From: Myxococcales bacterium
GTDB lineage: Bacteria; Myxococcota_A; Polyangia; Polyangiales; Houyiibacteriaceae
NCBI GenBank assembly: GCA_029863605.1
Contig: JAOTVB010000006.1
Span: forward strand, 142,580-206,579
Reading direction: 5' to 3'
DNA length: 64,000 nt
Shown piece after piece: positions 8,546 through 17,489 of this stretch. Both the position numbers and the translations under genes were made by a program. The notes below the pieces were generated by a model. The model ran no database searches and was not told the DNA's origin. It was given only the letters and a program-made list of their open reading frames with translations. Each line of letters starts with the position of its first letter. Position 1 is the stretch's first letter.

Positions 8546-9154
8546 TCAAAAGTGGTAGACCCCAGCCAACGCTGCGCTCACCTCGTGCTCGACGATGTCG
8601 TCGGTCGGGACGTTGGCGTAGCCAAGCTCGAGGTCGAGACTCCAGCGCGGGTTGAAGAAATAGGCCCCGCCAATGACCGCGCCGATGCCGAACGACAGGA
8701 TGTTTCGCTCCCCTTCCTGCTCCTCGCGCTCCTTTTCGAAGACGCGGATGTTCCAAGTAAGTACGAGTCCGATAAAGCCTTCCCACGATCCCTTGCGGAA
8801 GAGTCCTCTCAGAATGAAGTCGAAAGGCGTGTCGAAACGTTCCTTGTTGAAATAGAATGGCTTCGAAATGGTGAGCGCTAGATGTTCGGGAATCAGCTCC
8901 CGGTCATACGCGATCACGAACCCACCGAGATGCTCGATGGTTCGGAGCGGTTCCCCAGTTGTGGCGGAGTCGCGATCGCGAAGGATGTGAAAAGTATAAG
9001 CGCCGCCGAGCGTGAGACCATTGAGGCGCTCCCTTTCCTCGCCCACTTCGGCGGCTTCGTCGGGCCCGGGTTCCGAAGCGTGCGCGATGCCCGTTGCCGC
9101 CGAGCACACGACCACCACTGTCGCGAGTATGACGCTCGATTGGGCTCTGATCAT
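8546..9154 (-). CDS. Outer-membrane beta-barrel protein
   Basis: 202 residues from the ATG at 9154, which overlaps the sulfatase stop as ATGA. It has a signal peptide (SVILATVVVVCSAATGIAHA), an acidic linker, then alternating hydrophobic/polar strands such as 'LNGLTLGGAYTFHIL' and 'WSLDLELGYANVP'. The C-terminus 'AALAGVYHF' ends in Phe, the usual BAM recognition ending of outer-membrane barrels. The size fits an 8-strand barrel. It is co-translated with the secreted sulfatase and hydrolase, so it may provide surface access for their substrate or anchor them; this is inferred from context only. Confidence 0.85.
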   Translation of the reverse strand: MIRAQSSVILATVVVVCSAATGIAHASEPGPDEAAEVGEERERLNGLTLGGAYTFHILRDRDSATTGEPLRTIEHLGGFVIAYDRELIPEHLALTISKPFYFNKERFDTPFDFILRGLFRKGSWEGFIGLVLTWNIRVFEKEREEQEGERNILSFGIGAVIGGAYFFNPRWSLDLELGYANVPTDDIVEHEVSAALAGVYHF

Positions 9155-10815
9155 TTCGCGACCTTGGGAACGATGTCGAGCACGCCATTGTGCTTTTTGT
9201 ACTGGTTCCACAGGGCGACCATCTCTTTGACCTTGTCCGGTTGGTCGGTGCTGAGGTCGCGGAGCTCTGCCGGATCCGTCGACAGGTCGAAGAGCTCCCA
9301 GTCGCCGGTACCGAGCGGCTTGGGTAGCCAAACGATCTTCCAGTTCCCATCGATGAACGCTTTGAAGCTGAAGAGCTCGTAGCCGACTGTGCTGGCACCT
9401 GCGTAGGCGGTCTCGCTCTTTCCCGCGACGAGGTCCAGTACCGACTGGCCCTGCATGGGTAGCACTCCACGACCGTCGATGGCGTCGGGTTTCGCGGCGC
9501 CCGCGACGTCGAGGAGGGTCGGCATGATATCTCGAACGTGAACGAACGACTGGTTCACCGCGCCAGGCTCAGCAGGTTTGCCCGGCACCTTGGCCAAGAG
9601 AGGTGCTCGGATGCCCCCCTCGGTCGGGTACGCCTTGAACATACGGCTCGGGGACATGCTCGCCTGGGCCCAACCCGGACCCATCTCAATATAAGAATTC
9701 GGAAGACCGCGATTGTCGAGGCTGTTGTCGAAAGAGCCGAGGTACTCCTCGGTCTGACCGGGATACGCCGTTGGCAGCGCTCCATTCGCCCCATTGTCCG
9801 ACATGAAGAGGATCATCGTATTGTCGTATTCGCCGATCTCTTTGAGGTAGTCGAACACGCGCGCAATCTGCTCGTCCATGTAATCGACCATCGCGGCGTA
9901 CACTTCCATGTCGCGTGCGGCGAGGGCACGCTCCTTCTTCGACATCTCATCCCACGCCTTGACGTTTGGCAGGCGAGGGAAGGGCACCGCATCGTCCGGA
10001 ACCGTGCCAAGGCGTTTCAGGCTCTCGAGCCGCTTCTGCCGAAGCGAGTCCCAACCCTGGTCGTACTTGCCCTTATACTTGTCGATGTATTCCTTTGGCG
10101 CGTGCAGTGGGTCGTGCGGCGCGGTATACGACAAATAGGCGAAGAACGGCTTGTCATCGCCCCGGCCTTGCTCGATCCATTCGAGCATGCGGTCGGTGTA
10201 ATACCGCGTCGAATAGAAGTCGCCGGGCAAGGATTCGACTTCCTTACCGTTCCGTCGATAGACCATCGTTTCGGGCGGGCAGAGTGGCTTGCGGTCATTC
10301 CAGTGGCTGCCACCGCCCTGAAGCAGCACGAACGTCTCCTCAAAGCCCCGTGCATGTGGGCTCGTATTTTCGTCAAGGCCAAGGTGCCACTTGCCCGCCA
10401 TGTATGTGTGATATCCCGCTCGCTTGAGCACCTCGGGGAGGGTGGCGACCTCGAAGTTCAGATACCCGGCGTACCCGGGGATTCCTTTCATCTCTGGCGT
10501 GACGAACTCGCCCATCGTCCCGAGGCCTGCGAGGTGGTTGTCCATACCGGACAGCAGAACCGACCGTGTCGGTGAGCAAGTAGGCAGCACGTGAAAGTTG
10601 CTGAGTTGCAGACCTTCCTTCGCCAGCCCGTCCAGGGCCGGCGTCGAAATCTCTCCACCGTATGCGCCGATGTCGGAATACCCCAGGTCATCGGCTACGA
10701 TGAGCAAAATGTTGGGCCGCTTTGACGTCTCGGACTTCTTGGCTGTCTTACAGCCGGCCAATGACGTGAGCGCCATAACGACGAGCACGATCGTGGTCGT
10801 GAGACGCAGCCTCAT
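9151..10815 (-). CDS. Arylsulfatase lipoprotein (formylglycine-dependent)
   Basis: 554 residues from the ATG at 10815, coupled by ATGA to the upstream hydrolase. The lipoprotein signal ends 'MALTSLAGC'. The sulfatase core is clear: 'RPNILLIVADDLGYSDIGAYGG' (metal-binding Asp pair) and 'PTCSPTRSVLLSGMDNH', which carries the CxPxR sequence whose Cys becomes formylglycine, followed by 'YMAGKWHLG' (catalytic Lys/His). It should hydrolyse sulfate esters at the cell envelope. Maturation needs a formylglycine-generating enzyme, which is not in this window. The length is typical of arylsulfatase A-like enzymes. Confidence 0.95.
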   Translation of the reverse strand: MRLRLTTTIVLVVMALTSLAGCKTAKKSETSKRPNILLIVADDLGYSDIGAYGGEISTPALDGLAKEGLQLSNFHVLPTCSPTRSVLLSGMDNHLAGLGTMGEFVTPEMKGIPGYAGYLNFEVATLPEVLKRAGYHTYMAGKWHLGLDENTSPHARGFEETFVLLQGGGSHWNDRKPLCPPETMVYRRNGKEVESLPGDFYSTRYYTDRMLEWIEQGRGDDKPFFAYLSYTAPHDPLHAPKEYIDKYKGKYDQGWDSLRQKRLESLKRLGTVPDDAVPFPRLPNVKAWDEMSKKERALAARDMEVYAAMVDYMDEQIARVFDYLKEIGEYDNTMILFMSDNGANGALPTAYPGQTEEYLGSFDNSLDNRGLPNSYIEMGPGWAQASMSPSRMFKAYPTEGGIRAPLLAKVPGKPAEPGAVNQSFVHVRDIMPTLLDVAGAAKPDAIDGRGVLPMQGQSVLDLVAGKSETAYAGASTVGYELFSFKAFIDGNWKIVWLPKPLGTGDWELFDLSTDPAELRDLSTDQPDKVKEMVALWNQYKKHNGVLDIVPKVAK

Positions 10816-12056
10816 TTGAGGTTGTACTTCGTCCTGTACTCGTCCAGCCAACCTTTGTTCACCTCGCTCATGTCGAGGCGCTGCTCGACGAGCTCTTTCC
10901 AGATGGTCTCCGGCTTGCGGCTCCTATCGGGCTGGAGTCCCTTCTCCGTTCCAGGCACGTCCCAGGCCTCGTCGCTCGAGACCGCCATTCGCTCGGTGAT
11001 GCCCTGCTTGGTGAGGTTCCAGACCATCATGTCGGTCGCCATCGAGAGCGGGCCGTCATAGGTTTCGCGGATGCCGTCGTAGATCCCGTAGCGCGTGCCT
11101 TCTTCGTTGAAGAAGTGGTAGGCGATGGCGAGCTTCGGCTTGATCATGCTCATGACCTTGCCAAAGGCCTGGGCCGACGTGTGGATGTCGGTGTTCATCA
11201 TGATCGTGCGGGAGGGCGGCTGGTTGTAGTACTTGCGGAGCTGCTCTGCGGTGAGCATCGCCTCGTGGATCACGATGTCGGCGTTCTTGGCGTATTTGAC
11301 GAACCAAGTGTTGGGAAAGGTATCGCCGCCGAAGACGACCTTGTAGCCTTTCCACTCGAGCGCGTAGCTCACCGGACCATCGCCTGCGTGAATGGCCGGC
11401 CATGAGCGAATGGTGACGCCGTTCTTTCGGTAGACGATCTGGTTTTCGCCCTTGTAGTCGAACTCGTGCGCAATGATCTTGCCAGGGATCGGGTTCACCT
11501 TCACCGCGCGCGTCATGTAGTCCCAGTTGTAGGCCTTGAGGAAGTGCTCGACGAAGTAGGCGGTGCCCATGTCCTTTCTCGACCCGCTCGGTCCCCAGAT
11601 CTCCAACGGCGTAGTGCGACCGCCCGTCCAACCGCCAGCCCAAAGAGGAGCCAGGTCCCCAACGTGGTCGGTGTGTAAGTGGCTCGCGAAGACTTTGGTC
11701 AGCATGTCTGCGGGGATCATCAGAGACATGACGTTCGCCATCGAGCCCGTGCCTAGGTCGAAGATGAACTTGTCGCCGTTCCCGAGCTCGAAGACCCAGC
11801 AGGACGCGGCCTGGCCGCGCCGCGCAGCCGGCATACCGGTGCCGCAGGCGATGATGCGGATCTCGTCTTTCCCAAGCTTTTCCGTCCCCGGGTAGTAGAC
11901 GTAGCGGTCTGGGGCAGTCCCGACCGGGGACTTCACTTTACCGCCTGCGGCCTGCGCCACCTGCGGCTCTTGAAAGCTCACGCCGATGAAGTAGCCGATG
12001 GTCATCGCGGCGAGCGCTAGCGTCAACGCACCGATTGCAGTTTGTCCTGATCGCAT
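10812..12056 (-). CDS. Exported metallo-beta-lactamase-fold hydrolase
   Basis: 414 residues. The N-terminal hydrophobic segment 'AIGALTLALAAMTIGYFIGVSF' is a signal or anchor. The MBL zinc motif is 'ASHLHTDHVGDL' (HxHxDH), with later ligands around 'AIHAGDGPVSYAL', 'VFGGDTFPN' and 'AIAYHFF'. The overall layout resembles the AtsA/GntH-like arylsulfatase or guanitoxin-type MBL group rather than lactamases. It is the first gene of a leftward run and overlaps the sulfatase gene, which suggests successive steps on one sulfated or phosphorylated substrate. It is divergent from the TetR gene at 12133. Confidence 0.9.
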   Translation of the reverse strand: MRSGQTAIGALTLALAAMTIGYFIGVSFQEPQVAQAAGGKVKSPVGTAPDRYVYYPGTEKLGKDEIRIIACGTGMPAARRGQAASCWVFELGNGDKFIFDLGTGSMANVMSLMIPADMLTKVFASHLHTDHVGDLAPLWAGGWTGGRTTPLEIWGPSGSRKDMGTAYFVEHFLKAYNWDYMTRAVKVNPIPGKIIAHEFDYKGENQIVYRKNGVTIRSWPAIHAGDGPVSYALEWKGYKVVFGGDTFPNTWFVKYAKNADIVIHEAMLTAEQLRKYYNQPPSRTIMMNTDIHTSAQAFGKVMSMIKPKLAIAYHFFNEEGTRYGIYDGIRETYDGPLSMATDMMVWNLTKQGITERMAVSSDEAWDVPGTEKGLQPDRSRKPETIWKELVEQRLDMSEVNKGWLDEYRTKYNLK

Positions 12057-12132
12057 GAGACCCTCCCGGAGCCGCCGACCTTACAGAATCGCTTGTCCTG
12101 GTCAAGACACAAGTGTATGGATCGGGAGAGTC
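12057..12132. promoter_or_regulatory. Divergent promoter region with a TetR operator candidate
   Basis: This 76-nt gap separates the leftward hydrolase/sulfatase run from the rightward TetR gene. It holds an imperfect inverted repeat, TTGTC-CTGGTCAA-GACACAA, around 12092-12112, placed where a TetR protein could control both directions. The GGGAGAG just before 12133 is the regulator's ribosome site. The assignment rests on symmetry and position only. Confidence 0.4.
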
Positions 12133-12681
12133 ATGCCTAGGAAGAAATCCCTAACCAAGGACGACTGGCTCCGGGCCGCCATGGAAATGCTGCGAACGCG
12201 CGGCATCGGGGGCGTACGCGTGCTCCCCTTGGCGAAAAAATTGCGCGTAAGCCGGGGGAGCTTCTATTGGCACTTCGAGGATCTGCAAGACTTGAAGGAC
12301 TCGATGCTCGACTGGTGGGATCGGGAAATGACCGAATCGGTGATCGAGCTCGTAAATGCTACCCGCGGGAGCGGTGAGAAGCGCCTCATCGCGGCCGGGG
12401 AGGATATTCTCACAGCCCACCGTAACCGGTACGAGTCGGCGATCCGTTCTTGGGCCGAGGACGACAAGAAAGCAGCAAGAATGCTGCGACGCGTCGTTCG
12501 CAAGCGCCTCGATTACATCATAAGCCTCTTTGCAGACGCGGGTTTTCCCCCAGCCGAGGCGCGGGCCCGGGGAGAGCTCATGGCCGTCTATCTGATGAGT
12601 GAGGAAGCCATCCTCATGGACGAGTCCCTGAAAGACCGTCTTCGCCTCTTCAGACGCCAGGTGCGTTCCCTCATGAGTTAG
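12133..12681 (+). CDS. TetR/AcrR-family regulator
   Basis: 182 residues. The ATG at 12133 follows GGGAGAG. The helix-turn-helix reads 'DWLRAAMEMLRTRGIGGVRVLPLAKKLRVSRGSFYWHFEDLQDL', the TetR recognition pattern. The remainder is helical ('RMLRRVVRKRLDYIISLFADAGF') and divergent from known ligand domains. It is head-to-head with the MBL/sulfatase run and 10 nt upstream of a secreted lipoprotein gene. The simplest model is control of both sides, with a substrate of the hydrolases as inducer. Confidence 0.9.
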   Translation: MPRKKSLTKDDWLRAAMEMLRTRGIGGVRVLPLAKKLRVSRGSFYWHFEDLQDLKDSMLDWWDREMTESVIELVNATRGSGEKRLIAAGEDILTAHRNRYESAIRSWAEDDKKAARMLRRVVRKRLDYIISLFADAGFPPAEARARGELMAVYLMSEEAILMDESLKDRLRLFRRQVRSLMS

Positions 12682-12691
12682 GAGAGATCCA

Positions 12692-14620
12692 ATGAACAGA
12701 CGACAACCGCTATTCCATCGATTGCCCAGCCTCCTCATCCTGCTCGCCTGCGCGTGTGCGTCGAGGGGGCCTGGAGCCGACGAGCCCTGCTCGACGTATT
12801 CGGTTGGCGATAAAGATTTCAAATTCAAGCCCCAACTGGCCCACGTGGAGGTGAAGTGGTTTGAGGAGTGGACGTCGCGCTACGGCGAGACCCTGCCCGA
12901 GCCGCTTCCGCCCCAGGAGAACTGGCAGCACCCGATCCTCTCGAACCGCTATGCAGGAACCATGCACGAAGACAGCTTTGCGACCGACGTGAGCCATTTC
13001 CCGGGGCCCATCCCCGCCAACGCCAAGGTTGGCTACTTTCACGTGTTGGAGAAAGGCAAGCATCTCTCCGGTATGGCGCCGCTCTACACGTTCCTCGATG
13101 ACCAAACGGTCGTAACGATTTCGTTCGGGCGGGACGCAGCGACCCTGATCGTGATCGACATCTCCAGTCCGCCACCCCGGGTTCTCGACTCCGTCAAGAT
13201 CCCCGGTCGGGGGAACAAGATGCGACAGGTCGCCGGCACCAAGGGGCGAATCGCGGTCTTTCGCGACACGTCGGGGGGCGCCTATTCGTACCTGGCGAGC
13301 AATGGCGACGTCTACGTCCCTGGAGCCAACGACACGATCGTCCGTATTCCGATCCGCAATCGCCGGGTCGTTCGCGACGAGATGGTCTACTTGAACCTCG
13401 GCATCGCGGTCGGGAAGGGGACCATCGTCGAGGAAATCCTCGACAAGAAACCGAAGGACAACAAGCTCACCGCGATCATGCCCGACGCAGATGGCCGGGT
13501 TTGGTTCACCTCGAAGTACGGCGTGGTCGGCGTGATCGATACGTTGGGCGAAAAGACTGAGGACGGGTGTCCCCGAATTTACGCCGTTGCGATCCAACTG
13601 TTTGCGGCCGAGGACAAGATACGGCAGCTCTTCGCGCCGCTTCCAGAAGGCGCGGAGGAATTCTTTGCCGACGCGAAGAAGGCGCAAGACGACCAGGACA
13701 TCGATAAGTTCCCCGAGATTCGGAAACGCTTTCGGGAGCTGTTCCTAGGGGAGAAATCGAGCTTTGCCGAGCAGATTCAAAACTCGTTTTCCGTCGGCCC
13801 CGACGGCGTCTACATCGTTTCGAACATCGCGCTCTACAAGCTGCGCTTCAACACGGATTCCATGAAAATCGAGCTCGATCCGACCTGGAAACCGACCTAC
13901 GTACAGGGCGATCTCGTCTACGACAACGACCGCAAGATCAAGCCCGGCCATCTCAACGACGGGAGCGGCACCACGCCGACACTCATCGGGGACCGGTTTG
14001 TCGCGATCGTCGACAACGGCCCCGAGCAGGTACACCTGAACGTGTTCCGTCAGACCGATGGCTCGCTGGTCAGCAAGCTGCCCCTGTTCGACGCTGGCAA
14101 AGGGGCGGTCGAGAATTCGGTCGTGGCCTACAAAGACCACCTGATCGTCGGCAATACCTATGGCTACGTTGATCCGTTCAAGGAGAACCCCACCGCAGGC
14201 GGAATCATGCGGTTCGACTTTGACCACGAGGCAGGAGAATACAAAGTGGTCGAGGGCTGGCCGGCAGCAGGCCATATCGACGCGAAGACGGCGACTCCCA
14301 AGCTCTCGACGCCGCGCGGGTTGATCTATGTCTATCAACGCGACGACGAGCCGGTGAACGGTCACCACGACTGGATGCTCACAGCCATCGATTTTCGGAC
14401 TGGCTGGCGGGTGTTCCGGATCAAGGGCTACTTCAACAAGGGCGAGTTCGACGACAACGTCACGCGCATTGTGCAGCGCGCTGCCCTTGGCAAGGGCAAC
14501 TACGACCGCAAGGTGTTCAACAACATCTGGGGTACGTTCACCTTCGGCCCTGACAATACGGTCTATCTCGGCGCCTATCGTGGGTTTTTGAGGTTCTGGT
14601 CGGACGACGAAATGCCCTAA
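12692..14620 (+). CDS. Secreted lipoprotein, probable beta-propeller, function unknown
   Basis: 642 residues, starting after an AGGAGAG ribosome site 10 nt beyond the TetR stop. The lipoprotein signal is 'LPSLLILLACAC'. The body has repeated strand-rich blocks resembling quinoprotein or SGL-like propellers: 'GMAPLYTFLDDQTVVTISF', 'GDVYVPGANDTIVRIPI', 'MPDADGRVWFTSKYGVVGVID', 'GPDGVYIVSNIALYKL' and 'GPDNTVYLGAYRGFLRFW'. I do not recognise a named family. Coupling to the TetR gene suggests a surface substrate-binding or lactonase-like role beside the sulfatase system. Confidence 0.85.
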   Translation: MNRRQPLFHRLPSLLILLACACASRGPGADEPCSTYSVGDKDFKFKPQLAHVEVKWFEEWTSRYGETLPEPLPPQENWQHPILSNRYAGTMHEDSFATDVSHFPGPIPANAKVGYFHVLEKGKHLSGMAPLYTFLDDQTVVTISFGRDAATLIVIDISSPPPRVLDSVKIPGRGNKMRQVAGTKGRIAVFRDTSGGAYSYLASNGDVYVPGANDTIVRIPIRNRRVVRDEMVYLNLGIAVGKGTIVEEILDKKPKDNKLTAIMPDADGRVWFTSKYGVVGVIDTLGEKTEDGCPRIYAVAIQLFAAEDKIRQLFAPLPEGAEEFFADAKKAQDDQDIDKFPEIRKRFRELFLGEKSSFAEQIQNSFSVGPDGVYIVSNIALYKLRFNTDSMKIELDPTWKPTYVQGDLVYDNDRKIKPGHLNDGSGTTPTLIGDRFVAIVDNGPEQVHLNVFRQTDGSLVSKLPLFDAGKGAVENSVVAYKDHLIVGNTYGYVDPFKENPTAGGIMRFDFDHEAGEYKVVEGWPAAGHIDAKTATPKLSTPRGLIYVYQRDDEPVNGHHDWMLTAIDFRTGWRVFRIKGYFNKGEFDDNVTRIVQRAALGKGNYDRKVFNNIWGTFTFGPDNTVYLGAYRGFLRFWSDDEMP

Positions 14621-14645
14621 GGCCCTTGCTGTCGCTGGCTTTCGT

Positions 14646-14663
14646 GGCAATGCTCTGATTGCC
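14646..14663. terminator. Hairpin downstream of the propeller lipoprotein (weak terminator)
   Basis: GGCAAT-gctctg-ATTGCC is a perfect 6-bp stem with a 6-nt loop, 25 nt after the stop at 14620. No U-tract follows, so it may be a transcript-end stabiliser or a Rho-assisted site rather than an intrinsic terminator. Confidence 0.35.
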
Positions 14664-14733
14664 GGGCACTAACGCATTCTCGTGATTCTTCGCTCGGCGC
14701 CGAAAACCGTTTTTGTTCGTGGAGATGACACAC

Positions 14734-15180
14734 GTGAGCAAAAGTGAGATGCAGCATGAGCATGCACTCGAGGCCGCTCGGCAACGCCGAGTTGAGTTGA
14801 AAGAAGCGATTTCAAGTGTTGAGATCGCCGCTTCAGCCCCGATTGGAGGGCCAAACTGGCGTTCCAACCTACAAACCGAACTGGAGAGCCTGCGGATCGC
14901 TCTTGCACAGCATGTTAAGGAGGTAGAAGGTGCCGAGGGCCTCCTCGCCCAGCTGAGAGACGATGCACCACGGCTCATCAACAAGATCGATCGGGTTCGG
15001 GACGAGCACCCCGAGCTCACTCAGCAAGTGGCCGACGCCATCGCCAGCGCCAAGGGGTCATCCGATGCCGAAGATCTGAGAAGTCAGGTTCTGGCGGTAC
15101 TGGTTTCCATTGTTCGCCATCGTCAGCGCGGTGCCGATCTCGTCTACGAGGGGTACAATGTGGACATTGGCGGCGGTTGA
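14734..15180 (+). CDS. Small helical protein of unknown function
   Basis: 148 residues from a GTG at 14734, chosen because GGAG (14721-14724) lies 9 nt upstream. The in-frame ATG at 14725 touches that GGAG and leaves no room for a ribosome. The protein is mostly charged helix and probably coiled coil ('ALEAARQRRVELKEAISSVEIA', 'LQTELESLRIALAQHVKEVEGAEGLL'), ending 'DLVYEGYNVDIGGG'. It has no signal peptide or membrane segment. No family is recognised. It stands alone between a lipoprotein gene and a convergent hydrolase. Confidence 0.65.
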   Translation: MSKSEMQHEHALEAARQRRVELKEAISSVEIAASAPIGGPNWRSNLQTELESLRIALAQHVKEVEGAEGLLAQLRDDAPRLINKIDRVRDEHPELTQQVADAIASAKGSSDAEDLRSQVLAVLVSIVRHRQRGADLVYEGYNVDIGGG

Positions 15181-15251
15181 CGTAGAGGCCGATCGACACA
15201 CAGCTCCTGTGGGCACGTAAGATCCGTTCGCCTAGCGGAATGCGTTCGGGC

Positions 15252-16376
15252 CTAGTCGATGGGGTCGCCAATAGGGACCAGACGTTCCTGCTCCTCGGCC
15301 CGAGGCTTCGGACGGTCCCGTCGTTCGAGCACGGAGATCGTTCGCCACCAGGTTTCGACCCCTTCCACTCGGGATGGTTCGACCGGCGCCCCGAGCATCG
15401 GCATGACCAGGTGCACACCGAGGGGCGGCGCAAGCTCGACGAGGCGTTCCGCGGGTTCGTCCCAATCATGGAGGGCGAGGTCGAAAGTCCCCCAGTGCAC
15501 CGGCAAGAGGCTTCCGCCGCCCAAAAGCCTCAGGGCTTCGAGGGCATTGGCTGGGCCGAGGTGGATGTGACCCCACGCCGGGTGGAAAGCGCCAACTTCG
15601 AGCATCACGAGATCGAAGGGACCGAGCCGCCGGGCGATTTCTTCATACTCGGGCGTGAGGCCGGTGTCGCCGCTGAAGAACACGCGATGCTCGGGACCTT
15701 GCAGGGCGAAAGAGGACCAGAGCGTCTGATTGCGATCCGCGGTGGCGCGGCCGGAGAAGTGTTGCGAAGGTGCCGCGGTGATCCGAAAATCGGCGTTTGG
15801 CAGCGTGGCGCTCTCCCACCAATCGAGCTCGATGATACGTTCCGGTGGCACGCCCCACGCCTCGAGATGCGCGCCGACGCCAAGCGAGGTGTAGAAGGGG
15901 ACGTCGCATCGAATCAGCTCGACGATGCTCGGATAGTCGAGATGATCGTAGTGGTCGTGTGAGATAATCACCGCGTCGAGGGGTGGCAGGGCGGCGATCG
16001 GTACCGGCACGGGTTGAAAACGCTTCGGCCCGAAGAAGCGACTCGGGGAGACCCGCCGGCTCCATACCGGGTCTGTAAGCACGCGCACCCCGTCGATCTC
16101 GAGTAGCAAGGTTGAGTGACCGAGCCAGGTCGCGCGCAAACCGGTTTCGACGGGCTTGACCCAACGGTCGAGCGGGCTCACGGAGGGAAGCGGCGCGGTT
16201 GGCACGCGACGCTGACGGCTTCCGAATAAGAAGTCCCGCATCACCGGAAAACTAGTGCCCTTTTGGAGGCCCACGCCTATACCCGAGGTGTTTCGAAAGA
16301 GGCCATCTTGGAAGCGCGGCGAGGCTTCCATTCGTTCGCGACGAAGGCCGTTGGCCCGGCGGCGGATAGCGGACAT
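15252..16376 (-). CDS. MBL-fold hydrolase, NAPE-PLD/UlaG-like
   Basis: 374 residues from the ATG at 16376; an earlier start at 16397 adds seven residues. Motifs match the N-acyl-phosphatidylethanolamine phospholipase D-like group: 'ATWLGHSTLLLEIDGVRVLTDPVW', 'VIISHDHYDHLD' (HxHxDH), 'PSQHFSGR', 'VFFSGDTGL' and 'LLPVHWGTFDLALH'. These enzymes are zinc phosphodiesterases or lactonases, with phospholipid headgroup cleavage the most likely role. No signal peptide is seen. It is convergent with the small helical gene and divergent from the DUF4202 gene. Confidence 0.9.
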   Translation of the reverse strand: MSAIRRRANGLRRERMEASPRFQDGLFRNTSGIGVGLQKGTSFPVMRDFLFGSRQRRVPTAPLPSVSPLDRWVKPVETGLRATWLGHSTLLLEIDGVRVLTDPVWSRRVSPSRFFGPKRFQPVPVPIAALPPLDAVIISHDHYDHLDYPSIVELIRCDVPFYTSLGVGAHLEAWGVPPERIIELDWWESATLPNADFRITAAPSQHFSGRATADRNQTLWSSFALQGPEHRVFFSGDTGLTPEYEEIARRLGPFDLVMLEVGAFHPAWGHIHLGPANALEALRLLGGGSLLPVHWGTFDLALHDWDEPAERLVELAPPLGVHLVMPMLGAPVEPSRVEGVETWWRTISVLERRDRPKPRAEEQERLVPIGDPID

Positions 16377-16472
16377 GGGCCCATCTTTATAGGGCAATTG
16401 CTCGCGCCGTCACGTCGCAGGCGGAGGCTGGTCGGGTGACAGCGTCCTCGCGCCGGGTGTACCCTCCAACCG

Positions 16473-17057
16473 ATGTCTCGCTTCGAAGAGGCTATCCGGC
16501 GTTTTGACCAGGCGAACGCTCAGGATCCGAGGAGCGAAATGGTCAATGGCCAGCCATTGCCCAGCGGGCTCGTCTACGGCCAACGCATGTCCACACGCCT
16601 CGTGGTCTTCGCTCCCGATGCTCCCGAGACCGTGAAGCTCGCCGCGCGGGCGCAGCACATTCGGCGCTGGGAAGTGCCGCGGGACACATATCCGGAGGGA
16701 AGGGCGGGGTACCTGAAGTGGCGCACCGATCTCTACAAGCGCCATGGGGACATCGCGGGCGCCATCTTGAAGGACGTCGGCTATGACGACACCACGATCG
16801 AACGCGTGAAGACGCTCCTTCGCAAGCGTGGGCTCAAGACCGACCCCGACGTGCAGCTTCTCGAAGACGTGATCTGCCTCGTCTTTCTCCAGCACTACTT
16901 TCACGACTTCGCCAAGCAGCACCCCGAAGAAAAGCTCATCACCATCGTGCAAAAGACCTGGAAGAAGATGACCGAGAAGGGACACGAAGCGGCGCTAAAG
17001 CTCGACTACGCGCCCGAAGACCTGTCGCTCATTCAGAAGGCGCTGAAGGCTTCGTAG
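16473..17057 (+). CDS. DUF4202 family protein
   Basis: 194 residues. The characteristic block 'AARAQHIRRWEVPRDTYPEGRAGYLKWRTDLYKRHGDI' matches DUF4202, whose conserved His/Arg residues suggest an HD-like metal site. 'LLEDVICLVFLQHYFHDFAKQHPEEKLI' follows. It is cytoplasmic with no membrane segments. The biochemical role of this family is not known to me. Its 3' end overlaps the convergent thioesterase gene by 29 nt. Confidence 0.88.
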   Translation: MSRFEEAIRRFDQANAQDPRSEMVNGQPLPSGLVYGQRMSTRLVVFAPDAPETVKLAARAQHIRRWEVPRDTYPEGRAGYLKWRTDLYKRHGDIAGAILKDVGYDDTTIERVKTLLRKRGLKTDPDVQLLEDVICLVFLQHYFHDFAKQHPEEKLITIVQKTWKKMTEKGHEAALKLDYAPEDLSLIQKALKAS

Positions 17058-17469
17058 AGCCGGGCGGGATCGAGTAGGTGACCGTGGCGTGTGCGACGGG
17101 TTCGGCGCTGCCGTCCGAATAGATCGACACTTCGCCGACGGCGAGGCGCTTGCCGAGCTTGAGCATGTTGGTTTCGGCGATCAGGTCGCCGAGCTTGGGG
17201 GCGCGCATGAAGTTGATGTTGAGGTTGGTCGTGAGCGCGAGGGGCACGGGACCGACCATGGCCAGCACCAGGTAGTACATCGCGGTGTCGGCGATGTTCA
17301 TCAAGGCGGGGCCAGCAATCGTGTTGCCGGGACGCAAATAGCGCTCGGTCGTCTTGACGCGGATGCGAAGAAAGCCGTCGCGAAGCTCCTCGATCTCGAT
17401 CGGCATTCGTGCTTGCGGGAAGACCTTTCGCATGAAGGCAAGGATCTCGTCGGCGTTCATCCGTAGCAT
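17029..17469 (-). CDS. Hotdog-fold (PaaI-like/DUF4442) thioesterase
   Basis: 146 residues from the ATG at 17469. The hotdog core is visible: 'RPGNTIAGPALMNIADTAMYYLVLAMVG' (central helix with conserved Asn/Asp), then 'TTNLNINFMRAPKLGDLIAETNMLKLGKRLAVGEVSIYS'. These proteins hydrolyse acyl-CoA or aryl-CoA thioesters. It lies just downstream of, and is probably co-transcribed with, the acyl-CoA synthetase gene (20-nt gap), a sensible activation/hydrolysis pair. Its 3' end overlaps the DUF4202 gene on the other strand. Confidence 0.87.
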   Translation of the reverse strand: MLRMNADEILAFMRKVFPQARMPIEIEELRDGFLRIRVKTTERYLRPGNTIAGPALMNIADTAMYYLVLAMVGPVPLALTTNLNINFMRAPKLGDLIAETNMLKLGKRLAVGEVSIYSDGSAEPVAHATVTYSIPPGSTKPSAPSE

Positions 17470-17489
17470 GGGTCTCGCACCGCGGCGGC

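Noticed and set aside
9538..10575. 345-codon plus-strand frame antisense to the sulfatase
   Set aside because: It overlaps the sulfatase catalytic domain entirely and has no recognisable domain or ribosome site.
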